From an uncultured Nitrospinaceae bacterium (GTDB lineage: Bacteria > Nitrospinota > Nitrospinia > Nitrospinales > VA-1): a stretch of DNA of 15,807 bases. The translations under genes and the position numbers were made by a program. The stretch is from the NCBI GenBank assembly GCA_938073925.1, contig CALJGH010000013.1:1-15807 (forward strand), written 5' to 3'. Below, in pieces: positions 1-7,281 of the stretch (positions within the stretch are counted from its first letter, which is position 1; the number at the start of each line of letters is the position of its first letter). A model generated the notes under the pieces. It was not told where the DNA came from, searched no databases, and saw nothing but the letters and a program-made list of their open reading frames with translations.

Positions 1-67
1 ATAGAAAATTTCAATTTGATTAATATAGGTTTAAACAGAAGATAAGGCGTTTATATTCCTATAATAT

Positions 68-1108
68 TCATGGCGTTGTACTTGGTTGAAATTCCCAATC
101 TGCCAGCACGACTTTACCAATTGAGCGTCCTTGCTCTATCAGAGCGTGTGCTTGGCGGAGGTTTTCAGCCGAGATGGGGCGAATGATCTGATTGACCGTG
201 GTCACAAGCTCTCCGTTGTCCACGAGATCAGCAATCCCGTTTAACAATCGTTGTTGTTCAATCATGTCGGCGGTTTGGTACATCGATCGCGTAAACATAA
301 GCTCCCAAACAAAGCTGGCACTTTTGTTTTTCAGTGCTCCAAGGTTGACCGGATTCTCTGTTTCGACGATGGAACAAATGTGGCCTTGAGGTGCGATGGC
401 TTGAGCCATAGCATTCCAATGTTGATCGGTATTGTTGAGACAAAAAATATAGTCAACCGTATCTATACTCTGTGCGGTCAACTCTTCCATTAATGAATTG
501 CGATGGTTGATCACCTTATTGGCGCCGAGCTTCAAACACCATGCAAGCGACTCTTCTCGGGAGGCGGTTGCAATCACATTCAGCTTGGCCACTTTGCTCG
601 CTAGTTGGATGGCGATTGATCCCACACCTCCTGCACCTCCAATGATCAGGATGGATTTTCCTTCATCATCCCCATGGAGCGAGATACCGAGGCGGTCGAA
701 CAACCCTTCCCATGCTGTGATGGACGTTAAGGGGAGCGCTGCAGCCGCCGCATAATCGAGTCGAGTGGGCATTCGACCCACGATGCGCTCATCGACCAAT
801 TGATATTCGCTGTTACTGCCTGACCGGGTAATATCGCCGGCGTAAAATACTTGATCCCCAACGGCATACCCTTCGACACCAGGACCGATGGCGGTGACTT
901 CACCTGCCGCGTCCCATCCTAAAATGCGCGGTGTGGTTTCGGTGTCGCTTTTTGGTGCTCGAACTTTTGTGTCGACGGGGTTGACCGAAATCGCCCGGAC
1001 ATTCACCAGAAGATCTTTTCCCGTCGGCTGAGGGCGATCCATTTCAACATCCACTAAGGACTGTTCGTTTTCGATGGGTAAATATTGATATAGGCCAATA
1101 GCCTTCAT
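68..1108 (-). CDS. Zinc-type alcohol dehydrogenase-like protein / NAD(P)H:quinone oxidoreductase family
   Basis: A 346-residue medium-chain dehydrogenase/reductase of the quinone-oxidoreductase type, cytoplasmic, expected to use NADPH to reduce a carbonyl, enone or quinone; the substrate cannot be told. The N-terminal GroES-like domain carries SVNPVD (residues 41-46) and GWDAAG (64-69). The Rossmann domain carries the nucleotide-binding motif IIGGAGGVG (155-163). I do not see the Cys/His catalytic or structural zinc ligands of true alcohol dehydrogenases, so the zinc in the family name is probably historical. Length is normal for the family. The ATG at 1108 has an AGGAG ribosome site about 7 bases upstream (1116-1120). 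It lies about 66 bases downstream of the small unknown gene on the same strand and could be cotranscribed with it, but there is no functional link visible. Confidence 0.9.
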   Translation of the reverse strand: MKAIGLYQYLPIENEQSLVDVEMDRPQPTGKDLLVNVRAISVNPVDTKVRAPKSDTETTPRILGWDAAGEVTAIGPGVEGYAVGDQVFYAGDITRSGSNSEYQLVDERIVGRMPTRLDYAAAAALPLTSITAWEGLFDRLGISLHGDDEGKSILIIGGAGGVGSIAIQLASKVAKLNVIATASREESLAWCLKLGANKVINHRNSLMEELTAQSIDTVDYIFCLNNTDQHWNAMAQAIAPQGHICSIVETENPVNLGALKNKSASFVWELMFTRSMYQTADMIEQQRLLNGIADLVDNGELVTTVNQIIRPISAENLRQAHALIEQGRSIGKVVLADWEFQPSTTP

Positions 1109-1174
1109 TCTATAACTCCTGATTAGTGTGCGTTAAATGAAACTAAGGAGGGACGGATTAACTTGTGAGGTTCG

Positions 1175-1411
1175 CTATTTTGGAAACCGATATTCAATAC
1201 CCTTTTTTTCGCAAAATTCTTTCAGAGTATAGTCCAACGAACCTTCTTGTTTTTTCAATTGAAGATATTCGCAATATGCGTCTGCAAAATCTTTATAACC
1301 TCTCCGTTTTAACATTTTTATTTCTCTGGCTTCTTCTCGGGTCAGTTGAACTGCTGTAGATTCTTTCCATGCTTCTTGCAACCAATTATCTTCTGATTTC
1401 GACTGGCTCAA
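1175..1411 (-). CDS. Small hypothetical protein (78 aa), TTG start overlapping an upstream stop
   Basis: I do not recognise this protein. It is a charged, soluble, probably all-helical protein of 78 residues, rich in Lys/Glu, with a stretch at residues 24-45 (TREEAREIKMLKRRGYKDFA) that looks like two amphipathic helices; no signal peptide, membrane segment or cysteine motif pattern. Its start is a TTG (1409-1411) that overlaps the TGA stop of the receiver fragment as TTGA. AGGGAG stands about 8 bases before it, a good ribosome site, so translation looks coupled to the upstream frame. No ATG is available in this frame until residue 33. The protein-like composition favours this frame over the 64-codon plus-strand frame that it covers. 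Function unknown; an origin as the tail partner of the now-damaged two-component gene is possible. Confidence 0.6.
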   Translation of the reverse strand: MSQSKSEDNWLQEAWKESTAVQLTREEAREIKMLKRRGYKDFADAYCEYLQLKKQEGSLDYTLKEFCEKKGIEYRFPK

Positions 1412-1788
1412 TTGCCATGCTCCCTTAATTTGAAAAACTCGTCAATCATAGTTAAGAACTTTGGGACATCAATAGGTTTATTGATGTAATCCTTGAATCC
1501 AATATCTAGGGCCTTTTTTATATCACTATCCATGGCGTCCGCCGTCAGGGCAATAACAGGAATATTTTTAGTCTCATTCATTGTTTGCAATTTTTTAAAT
1601 GCGGTTAGACAGTCCATCCCTAGCATATGAATATCCATTAAGATCAAACCGGAAGTTTCAGACTGAGCAATTCTATTCAGCCTCGCATTTAACACATTTA
1701 TAAGAATAGAGGCGATTTTCTGCGATGTTTTTGTGGGATGAAACGGGAATTGAGGCAGGATATTATGAGCTAAAAAGTTTAGAAAAAA
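1408..1788 (-). pseudogene. Truncated response-regulator receiver domain, remnant next to tRNA-His
   Basis: The readable part is the C-terminal two thirds of a CheY-like receiver: LILMDIHM with the phospho-acceptor Asp, IALTADAM with the switch Thr, and INKP with the conserved Lys. The first beta strand and the acidic pair that binds Mg2+ (usually VVEDN or VDDD), roughly 35 residues, are absent. Family similarity fades upstream of the segment LNRIAQSE, and the open frame continues meaninglessly back into the tRNA-His gene, so there is no credible start. The usual P and G after the Asp (MPGMDG) are L and C here (MLGMDC), a further sign of decay. Without the acidic pair it should not be phosphorylated. 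The frame still ends in a TTGA overlap with the small downstream gene. A short internal-start protein (for example from GTG near LNAR) cannot be excluded. Confidence 0.65.
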
Positions 1789-1865
1789 TGGGGTGAGCGA
1801 CGGGGTTCGAACCCGCGACCGCCCGGACCACAACCGAGAGCTCTACCAGCTGAGCTACGCCCACC
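1789..1865 (-). tRNA. tRNA-His (anticodon GTG)
   Basis: A complete cloverleaf is readable on the minus strand. The acceptor stem is GTGGGCG paired with CGCTCAC (one G-U pair), followed by discriminator C and an encoded CCA (1789-1791). The extra 5' G at position -1 (base 1865) faces C73, the identity feature of histidine tRNAs. The anticodon arm CTCGG-TTGTGGT-CCGGG gives anticodon GTG. The T arm contains GGTTCGAACCC and the D arm contains AGCTCAGCTGGTAGAGCT. A run of T follows CCA directly. A promoter lies 30 bases upstream. The region just downstream of the 3' end holds a decayed receiver gene; tRNA 3' ends are common integrase targets. Confidence 0.97.
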
Positions 1866-1895
1866 ATATTTTTTGTATAAGCAGATAAGAGGCAG

Positions 1896-1924
1896 ATTTT
1901 AATCCATCCCTAATCCTTTGTAAA
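1896..1924 (-). promoter_or_regulatory. Sigma-70 type promoter for tRNA-His
   Basis: Minus strand: -35 TTTACA (1919-1924, 5 of 6 matches), a 17-base spacer, and -10 TAAAAT (1896-1901, 5 of 6). Transcription would begin near 1889, giving a 5' leader of about 24 bases before the tRNA. It sits just downstream of the stop of the SspB-like gene (1936). Read by eye only. Confidence 0.65.
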
Positions 1925-1935
1925 GAAAATGCTAA

Positions 1936-2391
1936 TTATTTAATCACGCGTAAATGACTGCGGTCTCGTTTCGCTTTTGCCTCTGATTGAGGGGTTGGTT
2001 TGCCGCTTGTTTTCAGGGATTTCAGCTTAGGTTCCAGCTTATCCGGTTTCTCCCCCATCATATGATCTGCCAGGTTCATATCTGTCGGAACGCTTTCTTC
2101 CCACACCTGTCCGTTTTTCATATCCGGATCATAAATAGCCCAAACGGCTTCAAAGGGAAGCAGGCATTCATGTGGCCTGCCGCTGAAAGCCAGAGTAGCA
2201 GAAATAGCGTCTTCATTTACTGTGAAGGGCCTTCTGAAATTCAAATTGAAAATCAAGTTTAACGATGAGTTGCCTTTCTGGTTTTCGGGAACATCCACCT
2301 CAGGCAACCGGGCATCCAAACAAACCAGAGCATCACCTGTCTCCAGTAAATGCAATAAAAAGTCATACTTCTTCTTGTTCAGCGTATCCAT
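1936..2391 (-). CDS. sspB: SspB-like ClpXP protease adaptor
   Basis: A 151-residue protein with the layout of SspB, the adaptor that delivers ssrA-tagged and other substrates to the ClpXP protease in the cytoplasm. Residues about 7-95 match the SspB substrate-binding fold in order: a helix with YDFLLHLLE, the strand LVCLDARLPEVDVP, SLNLIFNLN, then the AISATLAFSGRP and LPFEAVWAIYDP strands equivalent to the FGG and VPLAAVLAIYA strands of the E. coli protein. A flexible, charged linker follows (about 100-142) and the chain ends in HLRVIK, which matches the ClpX-binding XB motif (ALRVVK in E. coli). Length is typical. No strong ribosome site is visible before the ATG at 2391; a possible -10 TATAAG lies at 2472-2477. 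sspA, its usual partner in gammaproteobacteria, is not adjacent. Confidence 0.85.
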   Translation of the reverse strand: MDTLNKKKYDFLLHLLETGDALVCLDARLPEVDVPENQKGNSSLNLIFNLNFRRPFTVNEDAISATLAFSGRPHECLLPFEAVWAIYDPDMKNGQVWEESVPTDMNLADHMMGEKPDKLEPKLKSLKTSGKPTPQSEAKAKRDRSHLRVIK

Positions 2392-2738
2392 AATCTAAAA
2401 ATACCACAACCTCTGCGAGCTAGGCAATAAGACAATACTCCTAAAGCTAAAAAGGGTCAGTCCGCGTCGGTCTTATAGCTCGATAATCTAAAAGTCAGAA
2501 TTATCCTCAGGGTTTTTATATAGTTTAGCTTGCATTTCTTTTCTTACTAAGAAGACCACTTTTTAAACCGTCATTGCGAACGGAGTGAAGCAATCTAGGG
2601 GAGCAAAGCAATTCTGGATCGCCGCACTTCCTTTGGTCGTTCGCGATGACGTGTAAAAATAACCCGTATTTCTCCAAGACGGGGTCTTGTGTTACCATTC
2701 GGGCATTTCGTAACCAAATTTTTTGAGGATATATATTT
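2392..2738. other. Divergent intergenic region (347 bp)
   Basis: This gap lies between the SspB-like gene (minus) and the exported hydrolase (plus). Its main content is the 81-bp palindromic repeat at 2570-2650. A small perfect hairpin AAGAC-GGG-GTCTT sits at 2676-2688 in the leader of the hydrolase gene. I see no convincing consensus promoter for either gene and no protein-like frame; the frames crossing the repeat have no recognisable protein character. Confidence 0.6.
2570..2650. repeat. Imperfect palindromic repeat, MITE/REP-like
   Basis: The left end GTCATTGCGAACG (2570-2582) and the right end CGTTCGCGATGAC (2638-2650) are inverted copies with 12 of 13 matches. Pairing continues inward after a small gap: GAGTGAAGCAATC near the left against the complement of GATCGCCGCACTTC on the right, about 9 of 13. 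A related internal copy (GAGCAAAGCAATTC) follows the first. The motif GTCATTGCGA...GAAGCAATC with an inverted partner is a pattern known from dispersed non-coding palindromes in many bacterial genomes. No transposase is nearby, and I see no second copy in the window. Transcribed, it would fold into a long hairpin. Confidence 0.75.
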
Positions 2739-3647
2739 ATGCGTGGATTGAAGTGGGTTGGGGTTATTTTGGCAGGATTTCTCTGTTCAGGTGTGGGTTG
2801 GGCAGAAGAGAAACCTAAAACCGTCGAAGTCTGGAAAAATCTGTTCACATTGACTCACGGTGAGGGCATCGACTCTAACACCACTTTTCTTATCAGCAAT
2901 GAAGGAGTGATTGTGGTTGATACTCGCGTTACACCGGCTGAAGCGAAAAAAGTGAAAGAAGATATCCGCAAACAAACGCAACTTCCCATTTTATACGCCA
3001 TCAACACGCATTATCACGGTGACCATAGTTTTGGCAATCAGGTATTTAAAGACACCCACACCATCATTGCGCACGAAAATGTTCGCAAAGCTCTGGAGGG
3101 AGAATCGGGTCAAACGCATTTGGAAGTTTTTAAGTCCTTTAAAATTCCTGGGATGGATGAAACGGTGATCACCCCACCCAATTTAATTTTTAAAGAGAAA
3201 ATGCATCTCTATGCAGGGGAGTATCATCTGCAATTAGTCCATGCTCCCGGTCATACCGATGGCGACCTGTTTATTTATATCGAAACTCTAAAAACGATTA
3301 TCGCAGGGGACCTGATCACGAGCGGCAAGATCCCTTATATGGGTGATGCTTATATTGAAGATTGGATTAAGGCCCTCAATTATATAGCTGACCTTGATGC
3401 GGAAATCTATATCCCTGGTCATGGCGACCCCGGCGGCAAACCCCTTCTAATTGCCATGAAACATTATCTAATTGATCTGCGTCGGTTGGTCACGTTCCAG
3501 ATAGAAGAGGGCCGTTCGTTAAAGGAAACTCAGGATGCGGTTAGACCGGTTTTAGAAAAGAAATTCAAAAAATGGAAAAAACTGGAATGGCTCGATGACA
3601 ATATCAAACGCGCTTATATGGAATTCAGCACGAAGCAAAAGTCCTAA
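2739..3647 (+). CDS. Exported metallo-beta-lactamase-fold hydrolase
   Basis: A 302-residue protein with an N-terminal signal peptide (charged MRGLK, hydrophobic core to about residue 19, likely cut after GWA at about 22), so it should act in the periplasm. The metallo-beta-lactamase signature is intact: HYHGDH (H91, H93, D95, H96), GHTDGD (H172), AGDL (D191) and PGHGD (H228), which together can hold a two-metal centre, normally zinc. The reaction is hydrolysis, but the substrate is not defined by sequence; relatives include class-B beta-lactamase-like proteins and SoxH-like or quinoprotein-relay hydrolases. A GAGG ribosome site stands about 10 bases before the ATG. It is a single-gene unit on the plus strand, converging on the glycosyltransferase gene, with hairpins after its stop. 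Confidence 0.88.
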   Translation: MRGLKWVGVILAGFLCSGVGWAEEKPKTVEVWKNLFTLTHGEGIDSNTTFLISNEGVIVVDTRVTPAEAKKVKEDIRKQTQLPILYAINTHYHGDHSFGNQVFKDTHTIIAHENVRKALEGESGQTHLEVFKSFKIPGMDETVITPPNLIFKEKMHLYAGEYHLQLVHAPGHTDGDLFIYIETLKTIIAGDLITSGKIPYMGDAYIEDWIKALNYIADLDAEIYIPGHGDPGGKPLLIAMKHYLIDLRRLVTFQIEEGRSLKETQDAVRPVLEKKFKKWKKLEWLDDNIKRAYMEFSTKQKS

Positions 3648-3666
3648 CCTCCCTCTGCGAGGGTGG
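3648..3666 (+). terminator. Hairpin directly after the hydrolase stop
   Basis: The stem CCTCCCTC / GAGGGTGG has a TGC loop and one T-T mismatch, and starts at the base after the TAA. It is followed by CAATTTTA, a weak U tract, so it may terminate the hydrolase transcript or simply protect its 3' end. Confidence 0.45.
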
Positions 3667-3678
3667 CAATTTTAGCGA

Positions 3679-3711
3679 ACCTATAGTTAAAGGCTTGATA
3701 GGTCTTTTTTT
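3679..3711 (+). terminator. Candidate rho-independent terminator
   Basis: The stem ACCTAT / ATAGGT (6 bp) with a 13-base loop is followed by CTTTTTTT. The stem is AT-rich and the loop long, so it is weak, but the seven-T tract in the convergent gap makes it the better candidate for ending the plus-strand hydrolase transcript. Confidence 0.45.
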
Positions 3712-3757
3712 GCTTTATGGGCATTGACCTATTGACGCCAGCGTCAGGCTGGTAAGT

Positions 3758-5362
3758 TTATTGTGCTCTTCCGATGAGTTGATATGGTTCGAAGGCTGCG
3801 TTCATCTCAAGGAGAACTTTTTGGTCGGAATATTTTTTCAGCCAGGCTTGACTTAGGGATTTTTTTATCAACAACAGAGCATTAGGTTGTTCTGAAAATG
3901 GATTGCCAGATATTTCTGTTATGGGTGAATCCAAATAGTAAAGAAGGTCTTCTCGTACTTTGCCATAATTGAACAGAGACCGATTTTCTGAAATTTGTTT
4001 TAACTCCTCTGCAAAGGGGCGAAATGATGTGTGTTCGTTGACGATCCTCGCTGCTGGCCCATAAACCCCTAGGTATAATAGAAAAGCCCAGCCTGTAATT
4101 ATCCCGCTTATTTTCATTCCTGAATTTTTATGCAAGGCATACCCAAAAGCCAGCATACTTAACGTTCCCATTGCCAGAAGCAGGGTCGAAGGTTGATGCT
4201 TGTCGTAAAACAGTTGTGCCATCCATCGGTCTCGGGAATTAAGAGATAAAGAATCAAAATTCAATTCGGGCAACAGGGCGCTGAACCCTAGAACCAGAGC
4301 AAAAAGTATCATCATGCCCATAAAGATTCGGGTGGGAAAAGTTAGACTTTCTTCTGCTCGCGAAAAAAATACGGCCAGCATAACCGCTCCCATAGGATAG
4401 AGAGGTAGGAGGTAGTCGCCTCTTTTTCCTGGAAACAATGAAAGAAAAATAAAAAGTGTAGCCAGAGCGATGAGGCAGAATTTCCAAGGGACATCTTGAT
4501 ATTTCTTTCCATGCCAGAGTGCGAATGGTAGGAACAGACTCCAGGGAGCCATGCCACCAAAAATTTGAGGAATATAATAATAAAAAGGTTTGGGGTGAAT
4601 ATGTATAGCTTCGCTTCCCGATACTCTGCCCACGGTTTCCTGATAAATCATTTGGGAAAACTCTTCTCCGCCAGCCATCAATCCGACCCCTAGCCAGAGT
4701 CCCGCCATTGCCAGCGGCAATGCCAAGAGATAGGCCCATGGCATCGAGAAGGGTTTGTGCAATCGGCTAAAAATAAATATGGCCAGCAGAGGAAACAGCC
4801 AACCTAGAGGACCTTTGGTCATTACAGCGAGACCGATTGCCAGTCCTGCCAGCCATTTGAGCGATTTTTTTTCGCCGCGTGACAGTTCCCATAGAGCAAC
4901 AAATGCTAGAGTGATAAAAAAAGTGAAGAGCATATCGATGCGGGCGTGACTTCCCAGATATACGAATCGCCAACAGGTCGTTATGATTAATCCAGCTAAG
5001 CAACCGATGGTCGCAGAAAACTGGCGCATACCGAGAAAGGTGGTGAGAAACACGGTTCCTACACCCGCTAGAACCGAAGGGATTCTTAAAGTGATTTCAC
5101 TGACCTCCCCGAAAAGTTTCGAGGTCAATAGTCCAGACCAGTAAAACAGAGGAGGTTTGGTGCGTAGTTGTTGCGGATTGATTTGAGGAAGCCAGATGTT
5201 GCCGCCCCGCATCATATTTACTACGGGTACACCTTCACGCGCTTCTCTTTTGGATAGATCGGAATGGAAAATGGACCAGGAAAAAAGGAATGCCGCCAGC
5301 AAAGCAGGGCCCATTAATAGGAATGGGTTCAACGATCCATTATTAGGTGCGAGTGAGGGCAC
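3758..5362 (-). CDS. GT39 / ArnT-like integral membrane glycosyltransferase
   Basis: A 534-residue polytopic inner-membrane protein (about 11-12 hydrophobic segments) of the PMT/ArnT family, which transfers a sugar from a polyprenyl-phosphate donor to an acceptor on the periplasmic side. Family marks near the N-terminus are REAREG (39-44, the acidic first-loop motif), KPPLFYW (69-75) and SHARIDM (138-144). The C-terminal part forms a periplasmic soluble region, as usual. Donor and acceptor cannot be read from sequence; lipid A or a glycan are the usual acceptors. The start is a GTG at 5362 preceded by AAAAGG about 11 bases away; an in-frame TAA lies upstream, so no much longer start exists, though Met17 is possible. 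It begins 68 bases after ilvB ends on the same strand and may be read from that transcript. Confidence 0.88.
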   Translation of the reverse strand: MPSLAPNNGSLNPFLLMGPALLAAFLFSWSIFHSDLSKREAREGVPVVNMMRGGNIWLPQINPQQLRTKPPLFYWSGLLTSKLFGEVSEITLRIPSVLAGVGTVFLTTFLGMRQFSATIGCLAGLIITTCWRFVYLGSHARIDMLFTFFITLAFVALWELSRGEKKSLKWLAGLAIGLAVMTKGPLGWLFPLLAIFIFSRLHKPFSMPWAYLLALPLAMAGLWLGVGLMAGGEEFSQMIYQETVGRVSGSEAIHIHPKPFYYYIPQIFGGMAPWSLFLPFALWHGKKYQDVPWKFCLIALATLFIFLSLFPGKRGDYLLPLYPMGAVMLAVFFSRAEESLTFPTRIFMGMMILFALVLGFSALLPELNFDSLSLNSRDRWMAQLFYDKHQPSTLLLAMGTLSMLAFGYALHKNSGMKISGIITGWAFLLYLGVYGPAARIVNEHTSFRPFAEELKQISENRSLFNYGKVREDLLYYLDSPITEISGNPFSEQPNALLLIKKSLSQAWLKKYSDQKVLLEMNAAFEPYQLIGRAQ

Positions 5363-5430
5363 AATATTAGTAACCTTTTAGTGAAGAGCGTCCCTCGTTT
5401 TACTGAAAAGTCCGACCTATCTCCACCGCG

Positions 5431-7224
5431 TTAGCGGTTTTTCTTTTTCCAGTAATCCCGAAGTGATGTAGACGCGTCCAGACAGGTGTCCAAGTAGGTA
5501 TGGTTCGAGGGAATCATTGGCATAACATGGCCACGGCTTTTGTCGTTGTATGGGTACTTCACATCAAGAACGTAAGGTCCTTTATGCTTGAGCATACGCT
5601 TTAAAGCTGGAACAACTTCTTCTGGAGCCGTAATACTTTCTGACTTTATGCCAAACGCGTGCGCGACTTCGGCAAAGTTGGCATCACCAATAAAAGTGTG
5701 GCCTCTGAGAGATTTGTAAAACCGGTCTTCCCATTGCGCGACCATCCCGAGATGAGCGTTGTTGAGGATAATGTTTTTTACAGGAATATTTTCAATTTTC
5801 AACGTTTGCAGTTCCTGAATATTCATCAGGAAACTTCCGTCGCCTTCGATGTTGATTACCTGTTTTTTTGGGAAAGCCACTTGCGCTCCCATCGCCGATG
5901 GCAGGCCATAACCCATTGCACCCAAACCGGAAGAGCAAAGCCAGTTATTAGGTTTTTCAAAGTCAAGAAACTGCGCCGCCCACATTTGGTGCTGTCCCAC
6001 CCCGACTGAGAATATAGCGTCTTTATCAGAGATGGTGTTAATGTGGTGGACAACACATTGCGGAACAATTTGTCCCTTTATGCTTTCAAAGGCTAATGGA
6101 AACTCTTTTTTCCAATCGGTAATTTGTTTTGTCCAGGGTTTGATATCTTTTTTCGGTTCTACATATTTGTCGAGAATTTTCAGTGTTTGTTTGATATCGC
6201 CTTGAATTGGAATGTCGACCAGAATATTTTTATTAATTTCAGATGGGTCGATGTCAACGTGAATGAACTGAGCGTCTTTGCAGAACTCGGCAAGTTTTCC
6301 TGTAACCCGATCATCGAAGCGCACACCCATGGCTATAACCAGATCGGCATGGTTTATGGCGATGTTAGCATAAACCGCTCCATGCATCCCCAGCATTCTC
6401 AAAGATAAAGGGTCCTTAGAGGGGTAAGCACCTAGCCCCATAACAGTAGTGGCTATAGGGATACCCGTTTTTTTTACAAACGCTTGCAACTCCTGCGAAG
6501 CCCCGCTAGAAATAATGCCACCCCCAGCATAAATGAAGGGGCGTTTTGAAGCTTGAATAGCGTGTGCAGCTTTTTTACATTGCTGAACCGAAGGAGCCAG
6601 GTTTGGTTTGTAACTTGGGACATCAAACTTGACATTAAAATCAACAACCGCTTCCTGCTGTTGAATATCTTTTGGCAGATCAACAAGAACCGGACCGGGT
6701 CGTCCTGTTTTTGCAATATGAAACGCCTCATGGACAACACGAGGTATATCTGCAATGGCCCGAATCATGTAACTGTGCTTTACCAAAGGAAATGTTGAGC
6801 CCATGATATCAGTTTCCTGAAACGCGTCGGTTCCTAAAACAGTGCTGGGAACCTGTCCTGTTATGGCAACCATGGGAATGGAATCCATTTTTGCATCTAT
6901 AATCCCAGTGATTAAATTTGTTGCGCCAGGCCCTGAAGTGGCCAGACATACACCCACATCACCTGTTGCACGTGCGTAGCCACCCGCTGCAAAAGCCCCC
7001 CCCTGCTCATGCCGAGGCAAAACCATGCGGATTTTTTTAGAGAGAGCCAGGCCTTGATGGATCTCCATAGACGCTCCACCAGGGTACCCAAAAATAACTT
7101 TGACTCCTTCATTTTCAAGTGCTTTTACGAGAATATCGCGACCCTTCATGGGGTGTGTGGAAGTTTTCGTAGGCTTTTTAGGAGTAGTTTTTTTCTTAGC
7201 TGTATTTTTATTTTTTGTAGTCAT
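5431..7224 (-). CDS. ilvB: Acetolactate synthase large (catalytic) subunit
   Basis: Catalyses the thiamine-diphosphate-dependent joining of two pyruvates, or pyruvate and 2-oxobutyrate, the first shared step of valine, leucine and isoleucine synthesis in the cytoplasm. The 597 residues cover the three domains in order: the N-terminal PYR domain with catalytic Glu73 in PRHEQGG and ATSGPGATN (95-103), the central FAD-binding domain (GVRFDDRVTG about 300-309), and the C-terminal PP domain with GDGSF (461-465) and NN (488-489) that bind Mg-ThDP. QWEDRFY (497-503) matches the anabolic, FAD-containing type. An unusual Lys/Thr-rich extension of about 25 residues precedes MKGRDIL (26-32); the real start could be Met26, but GAGGG stands about 10 bases before the upstream ATG. 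The regulatory subunit ilvN and ilvC are not adjacent. Confidence 0.96.
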   Translation of the reverse strand: MTTKNKNTAKKKTTPKKPTKTSTHPMKGRDILVKALENEGVKVIFGYPGGASMEIHQGLALSKKIRMVLPRHEQGGAFAAGGYARATGDVGVCLATSGPGATNLITGIIDAKMDSIPMVAITGQVPSTVLGTDAFQETDIMGSTFPLVKHSYMIRAIADIPRVVHEAFHIAKTGRPGPVLVDLPKDIQQQEAVVDFNVKFDVPSYKPNLAPSVQQCKKAAHAIQASKRPFIYAGGGIISSGASQELQAFVKKTGIPIATTVMGLGAYPSKDPLSLRMLGMHGAVYANIAINHADLVIAMGVRFDDRVTGKLAEFCKDAQFIHVDIDPSEINKNILVDIPIQGDIKQTLKILDKYVEPKKDIKPWTKQITDWKKEFPLAFESIKGQIVPQCVVHHINTISDKDAIFSVGVGQHQMWAAQFLDFEKPNNWLCSSGLGAMGYGLPSAMGAQVAFPKKQVINIEGDGSFLMNIQELQTLKIENIPVKNIILNNAHLGMVAQWEDRFYKSLRGHTFIGDANFAEVAHAFGIKSESITAPEEVVPALKRMLKHKGPYVLDVKYPYNDKSRGHVMPMIPSNHTYLDTCLDASTSLRDYWKKKNR

Positions 7225-7234
7225 AGCTATAAAA

Positions 7235-7248
7235 CCCTCTAACGAGGG
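7235..7248 (-). promoter_or_regulatory. Leader hairpin that sequesters the ilvB ribosome site
   Basis: On the minus strand CCCTC (7244-7248), loop GTTA, GAGGG (7235-7239) forms a 5-bp stem followed by TTTT. GAGGG is the only plausible ribosome-binding sequence for the ATG at 7224, so folding would hide it. It could lower translation or act as a weak attenuator. The stem is short. Confidence 0.4.
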
Positions 7249-7281
7249 GAGCGATACTGAATTAGTTTTTTTTGAATAGGT

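Noticed and set aside
1165..1359. Plus-strand 64-codon frame with GTG start and an AAGGAGG sequence upstream
   Set aside because: The spacing from AAGGAGG to GTG is about 13 bases, and it is nearly covered by the better-supported minus-strand small gene; the hydrophobic tail is likely an antisense artefact.
1789..1833. Start of the receiver frame inside tRNA-His
   Set aside because: The first 15 codons are tRNA sequence read as protein, beginning at a TTG that overlaps the anticodon.
2525..2848. Minus-strand 107-codon frame
   Set aside because: It runs through the palindromic repeat and antisense to the signal peptide of the hydrolase; no family resemblance.
3733..3754. Hairpin GACGC-CA-GCGTC and neighbouring CCAGC/GCTGG near the glycosyltransferase end
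   Set aside because: The stems are short and compete with one another, and no T tract follows on the minus strand; too weak to call a terminator.
4254..4739. Minus-strand 161-codon frame
   Set aside because: It is an alternative frame inside the glycosyltransferase gene with no protein-like composition.
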